Assembly (NCBI GenBank): GCA_009777445.1
Contig: WRLV01000005.1
Location: forward strand, 1-58,460
Direction: 5' to 3'
Length of the DNA stretch: 58,460 nt
Origin: Oscillospiraceae bacterium
GTDB taxonomy: Bacteria; Bacillota; Clostridia; Oscillospirales; Ruminococcaceae
This document shows positions 51,067 through 58,460 of the stretch, piece by piece (positions within the stretch are counted from its first letter, which is position 1; every line of letters starts with the position of its first letter). The translations under genes and the position numbers were made by a program. The notes under the pieces are model-generated. The model searched no databases. It saw only the letters and a program-made list of their open reading frames with translations, and was not told where the DNA came from.

Positions 51067-51119
51067 ACATCTATTTCAGGACGGGCGAAAAAATCGGGAC
51101 GGGCAAGCCCGTCCCCTAC
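50992..51119. repeat. Intergenic cassette 13 (W-P-P), partly coding
   Basis: Degenerate heptamers 50992-51029 (TTGACAGTGGACAGTGGAGA...), left P 51031-51054, a middle part with CTATATAAACATCT shared with cassette 11, and right P GGGACGGGCAAGCCCGTCCC plus CTAC (51096-51119). The first half is translated as the tail of the RelE-type toxin. Confidence 0.88.
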
Positions 51120-51146
51120 GTTTGCCCATATTAAATTTTAAAAAAC

Positions 51147-51175
51147 TTGACTTTTAAAATCAAATATGATAGAAT
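51147..51175 (+). promoter_or_regulatory. Promoter of Rpn copy B
   Basis: TTGACT (51147-51152), a 17-nt spacer and TAGAAT (51170-51175). The flanks ACGTTTGCCCATATTAAATT match copy A. Confidence 0.75.
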
Positions 51176-51205
51176 AATATTATAAAAATACTGGAGGTCA
51201 AAATT

Positions 51206-52048
51206 TTGAACGCTCAAGACAAAAACTTTGTACAAATACCCATCATGCCGGAAATTCTTTCACCCACTGATGATTATATTTTCAAGCTCATATTCGGTGA
51301 CGAGAACGATGTTGAGCAACTGACGAGTTTGTTGCGTTCGGTGGTGAAAGTTTCGCTTGATGAATATAAAGAAATAGCGATTGCAGACCCGCACTTGCTT
51401 CGCGAACATAAAGGCGATAAACTTGGAATACTTGATGTTAAAGTCAAAACTAAATCCGGCAAAATCATAAATGTGGAGATTCAAGTTGGGCTGTCTCCGG
51501 TTTTGCGCGAGCGTATTTTGTACTACGCTTCTAAAATGATTACAGGACAGATGAAGTCGGGTAACGACCATTCTGACATTAAACAAGTGATTAGCATCGT
51601 GATTACCGACCACAATTTTATAGATGACAGCGAGAATTATCACAATTGTTATACGCTATATAATCCTGAAACAGGCTCGGAATTTTCTGATAAGTTAGAA
51701 ATACATACGATTGAGTTGCCGAAAATCCCGACCGCTGATGACGGTTCGCAATTATGGTGGTGGACTAAGTTTTTGTCCGCTAAGAGTAAGGAGGAATTCA
51801 CTATGTTAGCAGAACAAAACCCACAAGTTGAAAAAGCCGTTGTTCGTCTTATGGAGTTGTCCGCTGATGAGAAAACGCGTTTAGTTTACGAATCTCGCCA
51901 TAAAATGGAGTGGGATAATTGGGCGCGTGAGAGGGCGGCTATGCAGGAGGGCATGGAAAGAGGTATGGAAAAGGGTATACAAGAAACCATTGAAAGGTTT
52001 AGACGAGGCGGCATGTCTGATGAGGAAATTAATAAGTTCTTGCATTAA
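51206..52048 (+). CDS. Rpn-family PD-(D/E)XK nuclease, copy B
   Basis: This 280-residue near-duplicate of copy A starts with TTG after TGGAGG. The core GILDVKVKTKSGKIINVEIQ and the whole middle half are almost unchanged. Differences cluster in the first 110 residues and the tail, where copy A has RQEG repeats and copy B has MQEGMERGMEKGIQETIERF. Expected role: a Mg2+-dependent DNA nuclease promoting recombination. The copies are direct repeats with shared promoter and P element flanks, which suggests duplication of a unit. Confidence 0.9.
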   Translation: MNAQDKNFVQIPIMPEILSPTDDYIFKLIFGDENDVEQLTSLLRSVVKVSLDEYKEIAIADPHLLREHKGDKLGILDVKVKTKSGKIINVEIQVGLSPVLRERILYYASKMITGQMKSGNDHSDIKQVISIVITDHNFIDDSENYHNCYTLYNPETGSEFSDKLEIHTIELPKIPTADDGSQLWWWTKFLSAKSKEEFTMLAEQNPQVEKAVVRLMELSADEKTRLVYESRHKMEWDNWARERAAMQEGMERGMEKGIQETIERFRRGGMSDEEINKFLH

Positions 52049-52122
52049 GTTTTAATTGACTTTGTGAAAAACACACAAATTTATTCCACATTATATATAA
52101 TCACGAATTTTCTTTATCGCTA

Positions 52123-52151
52123 TTGCGCTTTTTGGGAAAATATGTTATAAT
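52123..52151 (+). promoter_or_regulatory. Promoter of the purine permease
   Basis: TTGCGC (52123-52128), a 17-nt spacer and TATAAT (52146-52151). There is no room for a purine riboswitch between it and the start codon. Confidence 0.5.
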
Positions 52152-52180
52152 AAATTAAAAAATCGGGTGGTGCGCGATAT

Positions 52181-53551
52181 TTGAAAACAAAAATAGAGAA
52201 TTATTTTAAGCTCAAAGAAAACAACACAAACATTCATACAGAACTGATAGCGGGCTTGACCACGTTTATGACAATGTCATACATAATTATTGTAAACCCT
52301 GATATTCTGTCGGTTGCGGGTATGGATTGGGGGGCTGTGTTTACGGCGACAATACTCGCATCAATAATTTCCACTTTAATTATGGCACTATATGCAAAAT
52401 ACCCGTTTGCGCTGGCACCCGGTATGGGTGTCAATGCGTTTTTTGCATTTACCGTGGGTTTAACTTTTGGTTGGCAAGTCGCGCTTATTGCAGTTTTTGT
52501 TGAGGGTATCATATTTCTGATTTTCTCTCTTTTTAAAATTCGTGAAACTATTTTTGATGTGATTCCAAAAAATTTAAAACTTGCGATTGGGACGGGAATA
52601 GGCTTGTTTATTGCATTTATCGGACTTGTCAACGGCGGAGTGGTGGTTGCAAATATACCCGATGTGCCTGTCGCACTTGGAGATTTAAGCGACATCAGAA
52701 TAGTTCTTACATTTGCCGGAATAATTATAACAATGTCGCTAATCTGCCTTAAAGTTAAGGGCGCGTTACTTTTCGGAATCCTGCTGACATGGTTGCTCGG
52801 TATTGTTTGTCAGCTTATCGGTCTGTACGTTGTCAATCCGGAAGTGGGAATGCATTCGCTTATCCCGACAGAATTTTTTTCGCCGCCGCCTTCAATAGCG
52901 GGTTCTAATTTATTTTCGGCTTTCAAGGATGTTAAAAACGGGTTTGGGATAGGTATTTTTGATTTCATAATAATATTGTTTTCTCTCCTGTTTATTGATG
53001 TATTTGATACAATAGGAGCTGTTATCGGGGTCTCGGGAAAAGCCGGATTCATCGATGAAAAAGGTAATCTTCCGCGAATAGGAAAGGTGTTTTTTTCAGA
53101 TGCTATAGGAACTGTTGTCGCCGCGGTACTCGGTACATCATCAACAGCAACCTACGCAGAAAGTGCTGCAGGGGTTTTGGAGGGCGGAAGAACAGGGCTC
53201 ACATCTTTGACGGTTGCCGCGCTTTTTGGATTGTCGCTTTTCTTCTCCCCTGTTTTCGCGGTAATTCCGGATTTTGCAACAGCACCGGTTCTGATACTTG
53301 TCGGTTTTATGATGGTGCAAAACATTGTAAAAATCAATTTCAACGAACCGACAGAGGGAATTCCCGCGTTTATAACAATTCTTATGATGCCGCTGACATA
53401 CAATATTGCCGAGGGAATTATGTTTGGCTTTTTAAGCTACGTAATATTAAAAACAGTCACAGGAAAACAAAAAGAAATCAACGCGGCAATGGCAATAATC
53501 GCAGTTTTTCTAATAATGAAACTTGTAACACAAGCATTAACAGGGTATTAA
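52181..53551 (+). CDS. NCS2 (AzgA/PbuG-type) purine permease
   Basis: This 456-residue transporter has 12-14 membrane helices and should import guanine, hypoxanthine or adenine with protons. AzgA-like markers are NIHTELIAGLTTFMTMSYII, IVNPDILSVAGMDWGAVFTA, APGMGVNAFFAFTV and FIDVFDTIGAVIGVSGKAGF, with LGTSSTATYAESAAGVLEGG. The start is TTG, preceded by GGGTGG; the ATG-less N-terminus fits the family. It is followed by pepD after 15 nt and the two may be cotranscribed. Confidence 0.92.
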   Translation: MKTKIENYFKLKENNTNIHTELIAGLTTFMTMSYIIIVNPDILSVAGMDWGAVFTATILASIISTLIMALYAKYPFALAPGMGVNAFFAFTVGLTFGWQVALIAVFVEGIIFLIFSLFKIRETIFDVIPKNLKLAIGTGIGLFIAFIGLVNGGVVVANIPDVPVALGDLSDIRIVLTFAGIIITMSLICLKVKGALLFGILLTWLLGIVCQLIGLYVVNPEVGMHSLIPTEFFSPPPSIAGSNLFSAFKDVKNGFGIGIFDFIIILFSLLFIDVFDTIGAVIGVSGKAGFIDEKGNLPRIGKVFFSDAIGTVVAAVLGTSSTATYAESAAGVLEGGRTGLTSLTVAALFGLSLFFSPVFAVIPDFATAPVLILVGFMMVQNIVKINFNEPTEGIPAFITILMMPLTYNIAEGIMFGFLSYVILKTVTGKQKEINAAMAIIAVFLIMKLVTQALTGY

Positions 53552-53566
53552 AAAGGAGGATTAACC

Positions 53567-55087
53567 ATGAAATCAACAATCGTTTTATCCGCTATTGTTT
53601 TAGGTTCGCTTGCACTTTTATCGGCATGCGACGAAACAACGCAAACGACAACACCGCAAAGCAAAATTGGAGAATCGGCGTATGCCTATTTTGTAGAAAT
53701 ATCGCAAATCCCGCGTACCTCGGGCAACGAACAGGCAATCAGCGATTATCTGAAAGCCTTCGGGGAGGAGCGCGACTTTGAAACGGTACAGGACGAGTGG
53801 CTTAACGTGCTTATTAAAAAGCCCGGTTCACCCGGACGTGAAGACGAGTCCCCAATTATTTTACAAGCACACATGGATATGGTCGGCGAAAAAAACAACG
53901 ATGTTGAGCATGACTTTTTAACCGACCCGATTGTTCCCGTTATAGATGGTGATTGGGTTACTGCTGAGAAAAAAACTAATCTCGGCGCGGATAACGGCGT
54001 AGGGCTTGCCATGATGTTGGCGATTTTAGATGCCAACGGACTTTCGCACCCGCCCATTGAAGCGTTAATTACCGTTGAAGAGGAAACTACGGCAATAGGC
54101 GCGATTGAATTTGATGTAACATTGCTTTTGGGCAACCGTATGATTAATGTAGACTCAACAGATGAAGGGCATTTTGTCGTAAGCAGCGCATCGGGAACAA
54201 CAGCGGTAATTTCAATTCCCATTGAAACGACAGCTCTTTCGGAAGACTTTACAACTTATGAATTAACGGTAAAAGGGCTGAACGGCGGTCATTCGGGCGA
54301 TGATATAAACAAGGGATTCGCCAACGCGAATGTTTTGATGGGTAAACTGCTTGAAGAATTAAACGCAACAGAATTTTACTTGACAGAAATCAACGGCGGC
54401 TCTGCCCATAACGCAATACCGCGTGAATCTGCCGCTGTTATATCGCTGAATGATTTAAGCACAGTAGAACCGATTATTGGGGAAATGCAGGCGGCATTTA
54501 TTGCGGAATATCCTGTTGAAACCGCATTGTCAATTACGCTTACCGAAACCGAAACGGCGGAAAGTGTCATGACCGCTGACTCTATGCAAAAAGTGATTAC
54601 AGGCATTACTCAAATGCCCAACGGCGTGCAAACGATGAGCGCGGATATTGAGGGGCTTGTTCAAACTTCCAATAACTTAGGCGTAATCGCAACCGAAGAC
54701 GGCAAGGTGATTCTTACGGCTTTTGCTCGCAGTTCCTTGCCGCAAGAGGAAGAAGAACTAATTGATTCGCTTAATTCGCTTGCCGCCTCAATAAATGCCG
54801 AAGCGGAAATTGAAAAAAGTGTTCCTGCCTGGCCTTACAAAGCCGATTCGCCTTTACAGGAAACAATGGTTGAGGTTTACACAGCCATGTACGGAACCGC
54901 TCCTATAGTAGAAGCAATACACGCGGGTCTTGAAACGGCTGAATTTGCTTTGAAAATGCCCGACTGCGACATAATTTCCATAGGCCCCGACATACAAAAT
55001 TATCACAGCCCCGACGAGAAATTCTCGCTTTCTTCTTTTAACCGAACTTGTGACTTCTTGGTTAGTGTTTTAGAGGCGTTATCTTAG
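53567..55087 (+). CDS. pepD: PepD-type Xaa-His dipeptidase with lipoprotein signal
   Basis: This 506-residue M20 peptidase matches cytosolic PepD (beta-alanyl-histidine dipeptidase): IPRTSGNEQAISDYL, the zinc His in ILQAHMDMVGEK, the bridging Asp in TNLGADNGVGLAMML, the catalytic Glu pair in ALITVEEETTAIG, NGGHSGDDI and HAGLETAEFALK. It differs by an N-terminal lipoprotein signal with lipobox LLSAC, so it would sit on the outer face of the membrane. AAAGGAGG precedes the ATG. Its 3' end overlaps the convergent hsdS gene by 26 nt. Confidence 0.92.
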   Translation: MKSTIVLSAIVLGSLALLSACDETTQTTTPQSKIGESAYAYFVEISQIPRTSGNEQAISDYLKAFGEERDFETVQDEWLNVLIKKPGSPGREDESPIILQAHMDMVGEKNNDVEHDFLTDPIVPVIDGDWVTAEKKTNLGADNGVGLAMMLAILDANGLSHPPIEALITVEEETTAIGAIEFDVTLLLGNRMINVDSTDEGHFVVSSASGTTAVISIPIETTALSEDFTTYELTVKGLNGGHSGDDINKGFANANVLMGKLLEELNATEFYLTEINGGSAHNAIPRESAAVISLNDLSTVEPIIGEMQAAFIAEYPVETALSITLTETETAESVMTADSMQKVITGITQMPNGVQTMSADIEGLVQTSNNLGVIATEDGKVILTAFARSSLPQEEEELIDSLNSLAASINAEAEIEKSVPAWPYKADSPLQETMVEVYTAMYGTAPIVEAIHAGLETAEFALKMPDCDIISIGPDIQNYHSPDEKFSLSSFNRTCDFLVSVLEALS

Positions 55088-56183
55088 TTTTAACAACCAT
55101 TTTTGTCACCGCAATCTCCAAATCAAGCCCACGAATAACATCATCTATAATCAGCTTTTGCTGTGCCTTGATGTATCGCTCCATATAAGCGAAGTCTGGG
55201 GTGTTGTTGAGAGTTGTGGGGAGGGTAACAAGCATATCGTGACTCTGCGAAGAACGCAATTTCTTCCCGAAGCTAAACTTTCCGAGTAACGCTAACTCAA
55301 GTGTCGTACAATAGTACAACATCACTTCACGGGAAAGCGGTTCTTTTTCGCATCGGTAAACACCGGTGTCATCACCGGCAGCGTATTTGTAATTTCGATA
55401 AAACACATTGCCGAATATGTCGATTGTTATCGAATTTTCGGAGAAACTACGCACATCAGTATTCCCCACGTACTTGACAAGCCCGGTATTGGTTGTACCT
55501 GCCATAATAAAAGGTAAATCACCATCAATTTGGTCCAACTTTTTCAAACGTGAACCTTGTTGAATATTGTCAAACAAATCACCAATCCTAAACTCACCCC
55601 ACGTTGGCTCGTGCGACAATACCTTTCTGTCGGTAGCGTTAAGAGCATAACTAACAAGCCCGGTTACTTTCAAATAGGCGTTTAATTGCAGATTGCGCTT
55701 TCTTGTCAGTTCTTCAATGTAATTGCTTTGTACATAGGAAATGTAATCCTCCATATAAGAGAAATCGGGAAAGTTGTCGAGGGTTACAGGAAGAAGAACA
55801 GGCACTTGTTCCAAATTCTTAACACTATAAGAACTGCTCCCCCAACTGAAAGTTGAGAATGCTTTTTTCATGCAAGTTATTAGGAAGTGTGCCGATAAAC
55901 GGTTCAATCTTTGAGCTTTCAAGTCAAAGATTTTTATTTTATCGCCTGTGAAATAGGGTTTGCTTTGATAAAACAGAGTTGCCGTGTCTTGACCGAATGA
56001 AATCGTGTTCTCTTTATTAAGGTAACACTCATCTTTGTCAATCCAACCTCGTATGCCGTTATTTACTTCGCCACGCGCAACATAAGGGTGTCCCCCATCA
56101 AAAGTCAGAGCATTCGCATTAAATTTAGCTTTGGGGGTTTCAATCTCAAACAAATCCCCGATTCTAAACTCCCCCCAACGCAC
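55062..56183 (-). CDS. Restriction-modification specificity subunit
   Basis: This 373-residue HsdS/BcgIB-like protein has two target recognition domains. Each starts with a nearly identical WGEFRIGDLF (residues about 3 and 195), and each ends in a helix with FPDFSYMEDYISYVQSNYIE or TPDFAYMERYIKAQQKLIID. Two half-sites, one per domain, should define a bipartite recognition sequence. It follows the fused R-M gene by 32 nt on the same strand. Subunit length is typical for BcgI-like S subunits. Confidence 0.88.
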   Translation of the reverse strand: MRWGEFRIGDLFEIETPKAKFNANALTFDGGHPYVARGEVNNGIRGWIDKDECYLNKENTISFGQDTATLFYQSKPYFTGDKIKIFDLKAQRLNRLSAHFLITCMKKAFSTFSWGSSSYSVKNLEQVPVLLPVTLDNFPDFSYMEDYISYVQSNYIEELTRKRNLQLNAYLKVTGLVSYALNATDRKVLSHEPTWGEFRIGDLFDNIQQGSRLKKLDQIDGDLPFIMAGTTNTGLVKYVGNTDVRSFSENSITIDIFGNVFYRNYKYAAGDDTGVYRCEKEPLSREVMLYYCTTLELALLGKFSFGKKLRSSQSHDMLVTLPTTLNNTPDFAYMERYIKAQQKLIIDDVIRGLDLEIAVTKMVVKTKITPLKH

Positions 56184-56215
56184 ATCTTTGTCGAGAATAT
56201 GGCTGTACGTTGGGG

Positions 56216-58267
56216 TTAGGCTTTTTTTAAGGAATCTGTCACCTCGCTATCCGTAAACCCGTTCTTGATTAGCTGACTGACTTCCCAAGCCAAATAATCA
56301 CCGACCGTCTTCTTGAAATCGCTCTCTACAGGCTTAGAATCGACTTTTTTGTGTTGCTCGAAATTCCAATCCGCGCCACTGTTAGTAATAAGAGAATCCA
56401 CACAAATAGCAGGCAAATCCCATAAACCCTCGTGGAAATCGGGATTTTGAGCGGCATTCAACCCTAAATCGAAAATAATCGGAATATCTGCATACCGCTC
56501 TTTGGGATTGTCAATTTCATAAATCCCTCTTTTGGTGCGCTTGTAACCATCTTGACGAAAATCAATAAACCTTACGCTGTGACGTTTGAAATCGTGCGGA
56601 GTGCCGACTTCAACAACATAAATGCTTGTCTGAACACCTGCATACGGCAGGAATAAGTCAACGGGCATTTTTATGCTCGCTATGAGACGGTTGTTTCGCA
56701 AAATCTCTTGATTGCTGTTGACCGCTCTTCCGCTCCCTGCCGAGTCTTGAATGATTATAGCGGCTTTTCCTCCCTTTTTCATGTGTCGCAAGCCGAAGGT
56801 TAAGAAAGGCATTCCGTTCTCGCTGTAAGTAAATGGTGGATTGAGCAACAACGCAGTCGCATTGAAATCTTTGTAGAGTTCTTCCGGTTGGTCAAACGAT
56901 GAGCCTTTCTCGATTTTCGCACTGCCGTCACCGCGCATAATCATATTAGTGGCGGCGAGTGTGTACATTTGCGAGTCACGCTCAATTCCCATAAGCTGAG
57001 AGTTCTTTATTTTGTCGATTTTGCTGTTAGCCCTCGTAGTTCCCTTGCCGTATTGTTCGTTTACTTGTTGGGTCATAATTTCCATACAAGAAATCAAGAA
57101 CCCTGCCGACCCGGTAGCAACATCAAGCACTCGTGAATCCTTGTTGATTCCGAGTATTTGAGCCATAAGTTTCGTAATGTACGGCGGAGTTAAAACTATG
57201 CCGATTTCTTTTCCGTCACCTAACGCATACTTCAAGAAAATCGAGTACATTTCGCCTAAAATGTCTAAGTGTCCTGCCGTACCCTCGATTTTTGTAAACA
57301 CGTTGTCATAAACGTACTGGAAAACCTGCCTTGTAATGGTGGCAGACTTACCTTTAATGTTTTTAGAAACAAGAGGCGACAGCTCGGTAGGCTTGTCCCT
57401 GTCCCCATCAATAGAAATGCGGTCAAACGATGACAGCATTAGTCGTTTTTTGTTGTCTGGGACATTCTTATTGGTTAAGTATTCGTTGATTTGAGTTAAA
57501 ATCTTAACCCCATCACGATGACTTTCGGTCTGCTTACCCTCTACATCAGCAGGAGTAAGGCCCTCTAACACTGTTTCGCCTGCTTTATCGACAATATCCT
57601 GCATAGCGAGCAACATTCCCGAAACGTAAATAACACGCTCGGCAACACCGATTGAATGGTCGTTCATCAGCTTGTTAAGACTGTTAGCGTGAATGCGCAG
57701 CTCTTCTTGCGATTTTATTAAGAGCGCGTGTTTTTCTTCTTCAGTGAGCGTAGCGTCAGCAATGAAATTTTTGAAAGTGTCTTTGTTTTCAAGAAAGTCA
57801 AACGTGGTGTAACTTTCCATCAGTTTTGGTTCAGCATCAAAGCCAAACACATAATAAACAACAACTTTTAAGTTTTCACTTGTGTCGCCGGACACACCAA
57901 CTGCAACAACGCTGTCGTATTTGCCGGAGCGAATCATGTTACGAGCATAGAAAACAGCACCATTAACAGCAAAATCACGCACATCTTTGTCGTTTCTGCT
58001 GAGTCCGTCTTTATTGAGTTTTTGCAACCGGTTAAGCCCGACTTTATTTTCAATGATTACAGGCAACTCCTTGTATTTTTCAACGTGAAAATCAGGCACA
58101 CCCATACCCGTTTTAGCCTCAGTCTTAGACGAGCCTCGAAGAGCCTCTTTTAAGTAATCGCTTACATTGCGTTGGTCATTGAAATCTTTTTTTAATTCAA
58201 GCCCTATATTAGTAAGTTGCGATTCGACATAACGGTCAACATCACGTTCATCTTGAAATTTAATCAT
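56216..58267 (-). CDS. Fused restriction nuclease-adenine methyltransferase (BcgI-like)
   Basis: This protein of about 683 residues has an N-terminal PD-(D/E)XK nuclease: GMGVPDFHVEKYKELPVIIE with E-N-K next. A helical linker follows, then a gamma-type N6-adenine methyltransferase: RVLDVATGSAGFLISCMEIM (SAM motif I) and LLNPPFTYSENG (catalytic NPPF). With the specificity gene beside it and no separate hsdR in view, it resembles BcgI-type systems, where one subunit cuts and methylates. The ATG at 58267 is preferred to 58285 because the predicted transcript starts only about 11 nt before the latter. Confidence 0.9.
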   Translation of the reverse strand: MIKFQDERDVDRYVESQLTNIGLELKKDFNDQRNVSDYLKEALRGSSKTEAKTGMGVPDFHVEKYKELPVIIENKVGLNRLQKLNKDGLSRNDKDVRDFAVNGAVFYARNMIRSGKYDSVVAVGVSGDTSENLKVVVYYVFGFDAEPKLMESYTTFDFLENKDTFKNFIADATLTEEEKHALLIKSQEELRIHANSLNKLMNDHSIGVAERVIYVSGMLLAMQDIVDKAGETVLEGLTPADVEGKQTESHRDGVKILTQINEYLTNKNVPDNKKRLMLSSFDRISIDGDRDKPTELSPLVSKNIKGKSATITRQVFQYVYDNVFTKIEGTAGHLDILGEMYSIFLKYALGDGKEIGIVLTPPYITKLMAQILGINKDSRVLDVATGSAGFLISCMEIMTQQVNEQYGKGTTRANSKIDKIKNSQLMGIERDSQMYTLAATNMIMRGDGSAKIEKGSSFDQPEELYKDFNATALLLNPPFTYSENGMPFLTFGLRHMKKGGKAAIIIQDSAGSGRAVNSNQEILRNNRLIASIKMPVDLFLPYAGVQTSIYVVEVGTPHDFKRHSVRFIDFRQDGYKRTKRGIYEIDNPKERYADIPIIFDLGLNAAQNPDFHEGLWDLPAICVDSLITNSGADWNFEQHKKVDSKPVESDFKKTVGDYLAWEVSQLIKNGFTDSEVTDSLKKA

Positions 58268-58302
58268 ATAAACAACCCCTATCATTTTGTACCTTATTAA
58301 TG

Positions 58303-58331
58303 ATTATACCACAACCCCTGCCAGTTGTCAA
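58303..58331 (-). promoter_or_regulatory. Promoter of the restriction-modification genes
   Basis: Minus-strand TTGACA (58331-58326), a 17-nt spacer and TATAAT (58308-58303), both exact consensus. Confidence 0.8.
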
Positions 58332-58365
58332 GCATTTCCTCAAAATATTTCCAAGCAAAAAACCA

Positions 58366-58460
58366 CCACCCGACACAAAAGTGCCGGGCGGTGTATAATT
58401 TTTCGGTGTTCATTCGGGACGGGCAAGCCCGTCCCCTACAAGTCGTCCGCGCAAGCGGAC
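58366..58460. repeat. Intergenic cassette 14 (T-P-H), cut by the window end
   Basis: T hairpin CCACCCGACACAAAAGTGCC plus GGGCGG (58366-58391), linker TATAATTTTTCGGTGTTCAT, P GGGACGGGCAAGCCCGTCCC plus CTAC (58416-58439), and H GTCCGC-GCAA-GCGGAC (58445-58460). A W part is expected just beyond the last base. Confidence 0.88.

Noticed and set aside
52049-52180. Purine riboswitch before the NCS2 permease
   Set aside because: The gap is only 131 nt, the predicted promoter leaves about 22 nt of leader, and no conserved aptamer sequence is seen.

Overview
The window reads as chromosomal DNA of an anaerobic, low-to-medium GC Firmicute of the class Clostridia, most likely a gut or rumen Oscillospirales/Ruminococcus relative. 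The basis is an IspH enzyme fused to ribosomal protein S1, a CIRCE-controlled groESL operon, an L10-type leader before rplJ-rplL, CheV, AGGAGG ribosome binding sites, TTGACA/TATAAT promoters spaced 17 nt, and a secreted BspA-like protein ending in a dockerin. I assign it by gene content only. I see no rRNA, tRNA, CRISPR array or prophage.

Layout. 0-11 kb: a truncated DDE transposase, rnhA, glycogen phosphorylase, Tex, two lipoprotein genes (amidohydrolase and PstS-like), a DUF4143 ATPase and a SprA-related protein. 11.4-17 kb: a shikimate operon aroB-aroA-aroC-(aroE-aroK fusion), then a cation efflux gene. 17-26.4 kb, mostly minus strand: MFS, nadE, tsaD, rsmA, GNAT, yqgF, mazEF, a GGDEF/EAL protein and an atypical response regulator. 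26.6-28.6 kb: groES-groEL. 28.8-34.6 kb: accessory genes, with a HigA-like regulator, an Rhs remnant beside immunity-like genes, RhuM, a transglutaminase and a methyltransferase. 34.7-44 kb: ispH-S1, plsC, an Rpn nuclease, a CutA-membrane fusion, a run of small redox and acetyltransferase genes, and rplJ/rplL. 44-55 kb: an NlpC/P60-like lipoprotein without its catalytic residues, CheV, two near-identical Rpn nucleases flanking a 1086-residue BspA/dockerin gene and a RelBE-type pair, a purine permease and a lipoprotein dipeptidase. 55-58.4 kb: a two-gene restriction-modification system whose modification subunit carries its own nuclease domain.

Two repeat systems stand out. One is an in-frame repeat inside protein-coding genes: tex, rsmA and ispH carry clearly related inserts read in the same frame (ELLQT...SR..-GG.P), with weaker matches in yqgF and an MFS gene. 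This resembles the coding palindromic elements known from Rickettsia, but the family is not one I recognise. The other is a modular intergenic cassette that recurs about fourteen times with fixed order T-P-H-W. T is a GC hairpin with the pattern CCCGACAC...GTGCCGGG, P is the palindrome GACGGGCAAGCCCGTC, H is a GTCGCC/GGCGAC or GTCCGC/GCGGAC hairpin, and W is a tandem heptamer TCAATTG/TCAACTG. W carries a TGA every 7 nt on one strand and forms the 3' ends of several genes.
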